This document shows positions 36,518-44,668 of a stretch of 64,000 nt of DNA, piece by piece. The translations under genes were made by a program, and so were the position numbers. Origin of the DNA: CAYNZP01 sp964401835 (GTDB lineage Bacteria; Planctomycetota; Phycisphaerae; SM23-33); assembly GCA_964401835.1 (NCBI GenBank), contig CAYNZP010000006.1, forward strand, positions 62,001 to 126,000, given 5' to 3'. How positions within the stretch are numbered: position 1 is the stretch's first letter; each line of letters begins with the position of its first letter. Below the pieces are notes generated by a model that worked only from the letters and a program-made list of their open reading frames with translations, did no database searches and had not been told where the DNA came from.

Positions 36518-36760
36518 AGTATCTTGCTCCTTATCAGTGAGTAAACTTTTTTCCCTTTCGCCCTGTCCAAGGCCCTTTGGCCGCCGGATCAGGCAGAACG
36601 GAGTAGAGTAGTGATGAGAGACCTTGTTGTCAACTGCTTTTAAGAGCCCACTAATCCAAACAATAACCAGAAAACTGCTTGGCAAGCGAGGATGGTCGGG
36701 ATATCCTCATTGGTATATTAGATCTTTTTTGGCAATTTTATAGAGATATGGAGATTTTTC

Positions 36761-37276
36761 ATGAACGAAACAACCCCCACATCTGAACCTGCCCAGCCGA
36801 CAAGCATGACAAGCTCTGCCGCAAAAGATCCTGTTGTGCGTTTGTTCATCTTCGCGGCCATAATGATTGTGATCGGACTCTGGTGCCTTTTTGACGGAGA
36901 CTTAATTCGGGAAGATTCTGAGTATAAATACGTCCCTTTCTCTTCGGAAAATATTAATCAGTGGGCAAAATGGGCGTTCAACCATTATGGCCCATTCGTC
37001 TTACTCCCGCCGGGCATTATCGTCGGAATTTATGGCTTAGTCTTTATGCGACGGAAACTCATAGCCGACGACAAAGGAATCGGCTATGCGGGTAAAAGCA
37101 AAATCGCCTGGGACGAATTCAAGGAAATCGACTCCTCGCTTCTGAAAGACAAAGGCATACTTCACTTGATTTATGGAGATGGCAAAAAGTTGACACTTGA
37201 TTCCTGGAAGTTGAAGAACTTCAAGGACCTGGTTTCTTTTGTCGAATCTCACTTGCCGCCGGGGCTAAATGAGTAA
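36761..37276 (+). CDS. Two-helix membrane protein with PH-like C-terminus
   Basis: 171 residues. After a Thr/Ser-rich N-terminal tail come two membrane helices (LFIFAAIMIVIGLWCLF and FVLLPPGIIVGIYGLVFM), then a basic segment and a cytoplasmic region (KLIADDKGIGYAGKSKIAWDE...EIDSSLLKDKGILHLIYGDG..LTLDSWKLKNFKDLVSFVE) with the strand and helix order of bacterial PH-like domains. GGAG lies upstream of the ATG. Unknown function. Confidence 0.7.
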   Translation: MNETTPTSEPAQPTSMTSSAAKDPVVRLFIFAAIMIVIGLWCLFDGDLIREDSEYKYVPFSSENINQWAKWAFNHYGPFVLLPPGIIVGIYGLVFMRRKLIADDKGIGYAGKSKIAWDEFKEIDSSLLKDKGILHLIYGDGKKLTLDSWKLKNFKDLVSFVESHLPPGLNE

Positions 37277-37333
37277 GAATCTAGACCGTTAATTTCATAC
37301 TGCCCCCTCAAGCCCCTTAAGCAAAATTTGGAC

Positions 37334-37361
37334 TTGACGCAAGGCGTCAGTTCGCTAGATT
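37334..37361 (+). promoter_or_regulatory. Probable sigma70-type promoter for tRNA-Lys
   Basis: TTGACG (37334-37339), 16-base spacer, TAGATT (37356-37361). Predicted start ~37368, about 44 bases before the tRNA. A second box TATAAT at 37383-37388 has no good -35. Confidence 0.5.
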
Positions 37362-37411
37362 ATCTGACCTCGCTTAGGGCGATATAATAAAAAAGTCCAA
37401 AGTGGAAATTT

Positions 37412-38727
<1,316 letters not shown>

Positions 38728-38730
38728 AAT

Positions 38731-39000
38731 TTAGCAGCCTTTCTGCCGACGTTTTGGCCTGATTGTAATTTCGAGTCCAAGACAATCGGTTAAACATTCT
38801 AAAGCGTCAACGCTAAGCCCTTTTGTTCCATCCATAAATTGCGACAAATGGCTTTGGGAAATGCCTATCTCCTTAGAAATCGCATATCGGCTTTTTATAC
38901 TCGCCCTTATTGCCTTTCGCACTTGTTCATATATCCGAGCCATCAAGGTAATAATATCGATTACTTTCCTAATAGTAAACTGTTTTTTATTTATCTTCAT
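38731..39000 (-). CDS. XRE-like helix-turn-helix protein of the element
   Basis: 89 residues as called from 39000; an ATG at 38943 would give 70. HTH: QVRKAIRASIKSRYAISKEI then GISQSHLSQFMDGTKGLSV, followed by ALECLTDCLGLEITIRPK, the pattern of Cro/XRE-type DNA-binding domains. It sits three bases before the integrase start on the same strand and overlaps the excisionase-like gene by 14 bases; likely a regulator of the int operon. Confidence 0.8.
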   Translation of the reverse strand: MKINKKQFTIRKVIDIITLMARIYEQVRKAIRASIKSRYAISKEIGISQSHLSQFMDGTKGLSVDALECLTDCLGLEITIRPKRRQKGC

Positions 39001-39226
39001 GCTTTTTTATTGCCATTTTTTGCCTATCAATCCAACGAGTAAGGTCACGTGGGTCATACAATACTCGCCGCCCAATTCGAACGCAGGGAATCTCGGCCTT
39101 ACTAGTGAGTTCCCATAGTTTACGTGGACTGATTCCAAGGGCCTTTGAAGCTTCTCGGACGTTTATCAAGATTGGCTGACATGGCAATTTCTCTTGCGGC
39201 TCATTAGGAAAAACAAACTTATCCAT
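38987..39226 (-). CDS. Excisionase-like helix-turn-helix protein
   Basis: 79 residues from the ATG at 39226 (GGAGG nine bases upstream). MerR/AlpA-type winged helix: LINVREASKALGISPRKLWELTSKAEIPCVRIGRRVLYDPRDLTRWID. Such proteins act as recombination directionality factors or as transcription regulators in integrated elements. It overlaps the DUF3987 gene's 3' end by eight bases and the XRE gene's start by 14. Confidence 0.82.
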   Translation of the reverse strand: MDKFVFPNEPQEKLPCQPILINVREASKALGISPRKLWELTSKAEIPCVRIGRRVLYDPRDLTRWIDRQKMAIKKHEDK

Positions 39227-40565
39227 TATCGATATCCTCCATGTCAAACTTCTCGTCTGCTGGGTTGCTGGGTGCTGGGTTGGAGGTTAAGAAGAAAAGC
39301 TTTCCGTCTTCTGACCATTTGCCAAGTCCTTCTTTAGCCAGTTGGTTTAAGAGTGGTTTTAACGTTTCAACCTTCATAATCCCCGGTATCTTGGCACTCA
39401 GAATATCACGAAGTGCAAATTTATTTTTCTTCGGGTTTTTCCTTAACCAATTTCTCAACCTCTGTATTGGGCTTAAATTAGGCTGCTTTTGTCCGATAGC
39501 TTCAAGCTCATGATAAACCTTCCATGCATGAGCCTTGAAATAAGCTACTAATTTCCAGCCCTCTTCGACTGTTACGGAATCTACTTTTTCTCCAGCCAAG
39601 CCCAGCTCTTTCTTGACCGTATGCAATATAAGGATAAAACGTCCAGCATAGGATTCCATTTTGGACCAAACTGCTGACAGTTCATCTGGAATGTCTTCAG
39701 AGTTCAATTCATCGCAATTGGCAGAGGCTAACTCTGTCCACGATTTTTTAGCTTCTGAACAAAGGTACATATCAGTTCCAGCCGATAAACCTCTAAGGTC
39801 AGCAAATAGTTTTTGCAAACGACCTTCCAGCTCTTCTGGAACCTCTTCTTCTGTATATTTTCTTGGCATCTTTTCGGGGTAACATAGAAGAAGCCGGGCA
39901 GACATACCGGACTCTATGCGTGTTTTGGTTATCAGTTCGCCCATAGGTCCGGGTTGTATGGTGCCTAGCATTGCAAGATAAGTTTCTGGAATTCTTACGG
40001 CTTCATCTCGCCCTCTTCGATCCACAACAAGCATCCCTCCATCCCATAAGGTCAAGAAATCCTGTTCATCCGAACCCAGCCGATATCTATTGAATCGCCT
40101 AACCCATCCGGACATTTCGTCAATTATTAGAATGACTCCCCTTGGGAATTGTTGCATTACGTCGCAGAGCGACTCCATGGTAAAATCCGATACGATAATA
40201 CGGTCATAATCATTTTCAACCTTTTGCAAGAATTGCTGGACTTTTTTTAGTGCTGGACTTTTGGCACTTCCGCTGCCCCCGATGACAACTGCCCAAAGCG
40301 ATGAATTTACGACATAACCTCGTTTGATACAAAGACGATGATGACGCCCAATAGTTGCCCCCAAAGCCACCAACATTGGAACAGCAACATAATCAATCGG
40401 AACGTGAAGGGCCTTTGCTTGTTCTCGAACATATTTTCGGATTGGCTCCGGAAATACTTCGATTGGAAACCGTTTGGCCTCATTCGTCTCGTAAACCTTA
40501 CCCAGCAACCCAGCACCCAGCAGATTTTCTTTTGGGGGCTTGTCTGCAGAAACTTTTGTTTTCAT
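39219..40565 (-). CDS. DUF3987-type P-loop ATPase (element replication-associated)
   Basis: 448 residues from the ATG at 40565 (GGGAG seven bases upstream). Resembles the DUF3987 group found beside primases in integrated elements: IRKYVREQAKALHVPIDYVA near the start, a Walker-A-like GGSGSAKSPALK, Walker B VILIIDEMSGW, then the FNRYRLGSDEQDFLTLWDGG region, LGTIQPGPM and a C-terminal helical domain (~360-430). Likely helicase-like; no primase domain is visible, so replication by the element may rely on host functions. First long gene of the int operon. Confidence 0.78.
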   Translation of the reverse strand: MKTKVSADKPPKENLLGAGLLGKVYETNEAKRFPIEVFPEPIRKYVREQAKALHVPIDYVAVPMLVALGATIGRHHRLCIKRGYVVNSSLWAVVIGGSGSAKSPALKKVQQFLQKVENDYDRIIVSDFTMESLCDVMQQFPRGVILIIDEMSGWVRRFNRYRLGSDEQDFLTLWDGGMLVVDRRGRDEAVRIPETYLAMLGTIQPGPMGELITKTRIESGMSARLLLCYPEKMPRKYTEEEVPEELEGRLQKLFADLRGLSAGTDMYLCSEAKKSWTELASANCDELNSEDIPDELSAVWSKMESYAGRFILILHTVKKELGLAGEKVDSVTVEEGWKLVAYFKAHAWKVYHELEAIGQKQPNLSPIQRLRNWLRKNPKKNKFALRDILSAKIPGIMKVETLKPLLNQLAKEGLGKWSEDGKLFFLTSNPAPSNPADEKFDMEDIDNG

Positions 40566-40807
40566 TATATCTCCCTGTTTCGTTTTTATTACGATGCGAA
40601 GCAACACACCTCGCATCAATTAGATAAGGGAGATTTTCCATCCCAAAGTTGCGGCTAAACGAAAAGTAAGTGCAAAATTTTCAGGAGAGGATTCTCGGAG
40701 GGGTTCTTATGTCAGGTTTATCGGCAAGGAATTTGGATTAATTTTTTTGTATTTTTTTGTCCGCTAAACAAAAGCTAAAAGCCGTTTAGTTAACAAATAA
40801 AGGACAC

Positions 40808-41571
40808 TTACTCTTTGAGTGAGTGGCAATCCCTTTCAATATCTTTAACATCCTTTCGGGCATCGCTTGCAATTTTGCCGTCTTCCCTTTTCCGCTTTTT
40901 TTCTTTCAAGTTGAGAAAATAATCATGAGCAGACCGCTTGCTCACTCTACGATTCGGCCCCTTGCCATAAGAATCAATTATCCCCTCATTGCAAAGTTGG
41001 GTAATCCGACCTGGGCTCCTCTTGAAAATCCGAGCTACTTCCGAACCACGGATAAAATTACCGTCATTATCATCACGACTCTCTAGCCTCAGGTCAGATA
41101 AGAAATTACAAGCTTCCGACGAAACCCTAGAAATGTCCTTCCATAACGCGGTTTTTTCATCTGCATCATCCGGTTCACAATAAATGAAAATATCGTCAAA
41201 AGGCACCCAGCCAGTTTTTGAAGGGTAATTCTAGAAATTCGTCCGAAGGGCATAATAATGCCTGAATCAGCACGAGTATTTGCCAGCCATACTACTGCAA
41301 ACCACCAGTAGGTTGCCCAGTGAATAATAGATGCTTGGAGACTTTTATTTTTCACGTCATCCCAATATTCCACCTCCATCAAAGGAGGGTGAGATACCCA
41401 ATCTGGCATATTATCAATTTTCAACTTGCCGTTATTTACAAGATAAGCAAGTCCTTGCCCAGCAGCGTCCATTATACGTTCAACCTCTAATGATAATTGA
41501 TGACAAGACTCAGTGTTTCTATTACAAAGGGCGAACCTCTTAGCAAACCTTTCAAAAGTAGAATTTCCCAT
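40808..41571 (-). pseudogene. Frameshifted element gene: N-terminal half plus C-terminal HTH half
   Basis: Two overlapping reading frames on the minus strand join into one plausible protein. Frame A starts at ATG 41571 (AGG eight bases upstream) and runs MGNSTFERFAKRF...WWFAVVWLANTRADSGIIMPFGRIS. Frame B runs on from NYPSKTGWVPFDDIFIYCEP to the stop at 40808 and holds an excisionase-like HTH (SEVARIFKRSPGRITQLCNEGII). The switch falls at about 41225-41235; a single missing base there would link them. Alternatives: two overlapping genes (frame B has a GTG at 41206), a programmed shift, or a sequencing error. Confidence 0.55.
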
Positions 41572-41701
41572 CGCACATACCTTTCTTGTCCTGAAATGCC
41601 TTTGCTTGTCAAGAATAGACTGATAATGCCACTGTTTCAACTGAACTTAGTATTGCCAAAATTCCGAATTTGCCATAAGATGAGTTTTGTTAAAATTTGA
41701 A

Positions 41702-41716
41702 CTTGGTCTGACCAAG
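41702..41716. promoter_or_regulatory. Perfect 15-base palindrome upstream of the protease gene region
   Basis: CTTGGTC-T-GACCAAG, seven-base arms around one base. It lies in the divergent space between the frameshifted gene and the protease gene and is a good candidate operator for one of the element's HTH proteins. Confidence 0.45.
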
Positions 41717-41773
41717 GGTTGCTCCATTGGAAAACTAGCACTTTTTTGATCTGGAGAGGCGACTTACTTGGCG

Positions 41774-41865
41774 GACTCCCTGTATGGGAGTCTGTCAGTG
41801 AAACTCTTGTCCGTGGGCTGTGCTAGGCCCTCCAATGGGAGAAGTAACTACGGGCTCCCTTTTTC
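41774..41865 (+). ncRNA. Candidate structured RNA or leader before the protease gene
   Basis: A GC-rich block in an otherwise AT-rich element. Hairpins: GACTCCC-TGTAT-GGGAGTC (41774-41792), GGGC...GCCC (41815-41830) and GGGAG...CTCCC (41837-41859) followed by TTTTTT, which looks like an intrinsic terminator. The protease ATG is 80 bases further on. It could be a small RNA with its own terminator or an attenuating 5' leader. No known family recognised. Confidence 0.4.
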
Positions 41866-41944
41866 AATGAATAGCCCCTCCCTTGGCCAGACTTTGGCAA
41901 AAAACGTCAAAAAACAAAAAGAAAAGTGAAATAAGGGGAAAATT

Positions 41945-43669
41945 ATGTTTTTGAACAAATCAGTTAAATTAACTCAATTCGTTTTAACATTTACATTGAG
42001 TACAACTTTCTCGATTCTTCTAAAAGCTGATAATTTCGCGAAACCATCATTATTTCCTGAAGACCTTTACGCCAAAGTTTCGCCCGCAGTAGTAAAAGTC
42101 GAAGTGCGAGATAATAAATTTAATGTCGTGGGACATGGCACAGGTTTCTTTATTAGAAAAGATGGCTTGTTAGTCACCAATTATCACGTCATCAAAAAAG
42201 CCGAATTAGTAACGATAAGATTAGCGGACAATTCCATCCTTTTCATGGAAGGCTTAGCGTCCGTTAACCCTGACGCCGATTTGGCAATTTTAAAAATAGA
42301 CGGCAAAGATTTGCCCATATTAGAACTTGCCGACAATACCCCCCTACTGATTGGTTCAACTGTTTACGCTTTAGGTAATCCGAAAGGCTTCACCAATACC
42401 TTTAGCAGTGGCTTGATTAGCGGCCTGCGTAAATTTAATGATAAAATGACTATCATTCAAACTTCGGCCCCAATTAGCCCCGGTTCAAGCGGAGGCCCTC
42501 TTTTAAACTCTGATGGACAGGCAATTGGAATTACAAGTTTTTTTCTCGCAGAAGGGCAAAATTTAAATTTCGCTGTCTCAGTAAAACACATAAGTGAAAT
42601 GGTAATTATTCAGGATAATTTTACATTATTACCGAATGCTGGGTATTTTTCCGAAATCTTAAACTGTCCGTCAAGAATTCGAGAAGTATGGTTGGCATTG
42701 ATTAATAATAAACGGGATAAAGCAGAAGAGCTATATATTAAGCTCTATGATTTCTTTGGAGAATCACTTTATAAGGATTACAATTTTTGGGTTTTAGCTG
42801 GATACATGCTTGAAACGCACAAACAACCAAATGATTTTAAAACAGAAAAAGCTATAGAAGCCTTCAAAAAAGCCATCTTAATTAAGCCTGACTTAGCTGT
42901 GGCACGTCTTTTTTTGGCCAACCTTCTTTCACGTAATCAACATTTTGAGGAAGCTTTCTTAGAATTCAAAAAACTAATAGAGTTAGGCCATTACGAAGAG
43001 GAATCTTATCTTGGATTGATACACGCTAATGATATGCTAAGCCACATTTATTACTTAGACATGTATGGAGCCTTAAGGAAAGGGATAAAAAAAAGCTCAA
43101 GTATAGAAAGCTGCGTCAAATATCACAAACGGATAGAAAAACGAATAATCAGAAAAGAAATTTCAACCCTTGATGCCAGCTTATCAAGAGAGGCCTTGAG
43201 TAAAGCGATTAGCTTAACACCTATAATCGCCTCTGATTTCTATTTCTTAGGATCAGCTTACGAAAGTCTTAAGGAAGATGATAAGGCTTTTGAAAATTTC
43301 AAGATTGCTGTCAATTTAGACCAGAAACTTGGGGATGCCTATGCAGGAATAGGCAGATATTACCTGAGGCATGGGCTTGATAAAGAGGCTGTAAAGACCT
43401 TTAAAACTGGCATTGAATTAGCCCCGAACGATGCTAGTAATTATGGGGAACTGGCGTATCATTACTGGGGTGAAAAACAATATGAGGATGCGATTAAAAC
43501 ACTTTGCAACTGCATTAAAGTAAACCCAAATGACTTTGAGTCCTATTATCTTCTAATAATGATATATAAAGAAGTTGGAAAATTCAGCGAAGCAAAAACT
43601 CTGATAGAAAAGGCACCTAAATCGATGGCTCCATTAAAAAAACTCTGGATGATTGATCTCGACGAATAG
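41945..43669 (+). CDS. Secreted trypsin-like serine protease with C-terminal TPRs
   Basis: 574 residues. N-terminal hydrophobic signal (FVLTFTLSTTFSILLKA). HtrA/DegP-like protease domain (~35-210) with a complete triad: His81 (TNYHV), Asp112 (DADLAIL), Ser182 (SPGSSGGPL). Instead of PDZ domains it has ~330 residues of TPR-like repeats, clear in the stretches KAIEAFKKAILIKPDLAVAR, then DDKAFENFKIAVNLDQKLG, DKEAVKTFKTGIELAPNDAS and EDAIKTLCNCIKVNPND. AT-rich, on the element's only plus-strand operon, so it is cargo rather than mobility machinery. A TPR-guided envelope protease is suggested; targets unknown. AAGGGG precedes the ATG. Confidence 0.85.
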   Translation: MFLNKSVKLTQFVLTFTLSTTFSILLKADNFAKPSLFPEDLYAKVSPAVVKVEVRDNKFNVVGHGTGFFIRKDGLLVTNYHVIKKAELVTIRLADNSILFMEGLASVNPDADLAILKIDGKDLPILELADNTPLLIGSTVYALGNPKGFTNTFSSGLISGLRKFNDKMTIIQTSAPISPGSSGGPLLNSDGQAIGITSFFLAEGQNLNFAVSVKHISEMVIIQDNFTLLPNAGYFSEILNCPSRIREVWLALINNKRDKAEELYIKLYDFFGESLYKDYNFWVLAGYMLETHKQPNDFKTEKAIEAFKKAILIKPDLAVARLFLANLLSRNQHFEEAFLEFKKLIELGHYEEESYLGLIHANDMLSHIYYLDMYGALRKGIKKSSSIESCVKYHKRIEKRIIRKEISTLDASLSREALSKAISLTPIIASDFYFLGSAYESLKEDDKAFENFKIAVNLDQKLGDAYAGIGRYYLRHGLDKEAVKTFKTGIELAPNDASNYGELAYHYWGEKQYEDAIKTLCNCIKVNPNDFESYYLLIMIYKEVGKFSEAKTLIEKAPKSMAPLKKLWMIDLDE

Positions 43670-43706
43670 ATTGAAATTAAAACCTTTAGAATTATCGAAT
43701 TTCGTT

Positions 43707-43970
43707 TTATTTCGGTCTGTGCTTATGGTTTATTTTCAGCATTTCCCTTAATGATTTTATTTCTAGTAATGCAGCTCTATCATTCTGCTTCTGCCTTTCT
43801 TTTCTGCGGCGGGCATATTCAAATTGAAAAATCGGCGAGTTGGTAATATTTGTAATAGCTCTTGGAGTTAGACCTACTTCTCTAGCTATATCCTTACGGT
43901 TTTTCCCATCAAGGCAAAGCTCCAAAATCCGGTAATGTCTGGGTAGTAGTTTTTTTAAATGAAATGGCAT
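43707..43970 (-). CDS. Small helix-turn-helix protein of the element
   Basis: 87 residues. LuxR/sigma-4-like HTH: LPRHYRILELCLDGKNRKDI followed by AREVGLTPRAITNITNSPIF, then a charged coiled-coil-like tail (EYARRRKERQKQNDRAALLEIKS). Similar short HTH proteins are typical of prophage-like elements (terminase-small-like or regulator). Convergent with the protease gene, 37 bases away. Confidence 0.7.
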   Translation of the reverse strand: MPFHLKKLLPRHYRILELCLDGKNRKDIAREVGLTPRAITNITNSPIFQFEYARRRKERQKQNDRAALLEIKSLREMLKINHKHRPK

Positions 43971-44150
43971 TTTAAAATCCTTCCTTTTTGAATCTTCAAC
44001 TTATTCCAACGATTCGCGACACGTTGAATAATCTCAAATTTTTGTAATATTTACTGAGAGGCCTAAAGAGGACTTGCTAGGTCCCGGTTGGGGGGGGATG
44101 GTATGCCCCCCTATCGGCCTGTATGAAAACTTTCAGACTTATCTATCCTG

Positions 44151-44379
44151 TCATTCGCCCTCCTTTTCCAAAGAGGCTTCGATCAGAGCCAAGATTCCAG
44201 CCTTTATATTTGCCGACAACTTCGGCCAAGAGTTGGTAACTTGCTGCAAATCGGAGTCGATTTGAGCTGTTTTCTTAGAAAGTGCACCGGATTTTGCACC
44301 GCTTTGATTTGGCTGCTTCTGTAAGTCTTTATCTTCACTATCGCTTACGTCTTTAGGTTCGAGTCCTCCGCGGCGTATC
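44151..44379 (-). pseudogene. Displaced C-terminal tail of the element's integrase
   Basis: Read through attR in the integrase frame: the att core gives IRRGGLEP, followed by 67 codons, KDVSDSEDKD...LSANIKAGILALIEASLEKEGE, to a stop at 44151. In the integrated state no integrase catalytic part precedes it; an ATG at 44399 from flanking host DNA would give an 82-residue peptide, but no ribosome binding site supports it. The offset between the two att copies (6893 bases) keeps the frame. Confidence 0.85.
44355..44379. repeat. attR (right copy of 25-bp core)
   Basis: Identical to 37462-37486. To its right the sequence continues into a hairpin and T run that look like the original tRNA-Lys terminator. 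Confidence 0.93.
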
Positions 44380-44381
44380 TG

Positions 44382-44421
44382 GAAGCCCTTGCAGGGCAAT
44401 GCCTTGTAAGGGCTTCTTTTT
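44382..44421 (+). terminator. Displaced tRNA-Lys terminator
   Basis: Perfect nine-base stem GAAGCCCTT (44382-44390) / AAGGGCTTC (44408-44416) followed by five T (44417-44421). It starts three bases past attR, where the tRNA-Lys 3' flank would lie in an empty site. The 248 bases from here to napA hold no gene. Confidence 0.75.
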
Positions 44422-44586
44422 GCGCAGCTAAAGGTGGTTTTTTCTATGGTACGCCTGTGCCTATCGATTTTTCGGCAGGCACAACCCTTCTTTTATGCCA
44501 CTTAAGTAAGATGACGTACAATGCAAGGAGCTATCCTTATAACTTGCCCTTATTTTCTACATTTTTATCTAGACAACAGGAGCGGA

Positions 44587-44615
44587 TTGAGAAATAATTC
44601 GCATACACTTAATAA
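44587..44615 (+). promoter_or_regulatory. Possible promoter of the nap operon
   Basis: TTGAGA (44587-44592), 17 bases, TAATAA (44610-44615); predicted start about 47 bases before the napA ATG. No FNR- or NarL-type box could be recognised with confidence. Confidence 0.3.
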
Positions 44616-44668
44616 CACTCATGCATATTTATGGCAGATATTATTGCCAGTTTTAATGGGAGATCACC

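Noticed and set aside
44151..44399. Independent 82-codon gene at the right end of the element
   Set aside because: Its first 15 codons come from host flank plus att core; the remainder is in frame with the integrase through attR and is better read as the displaced integrase tail.
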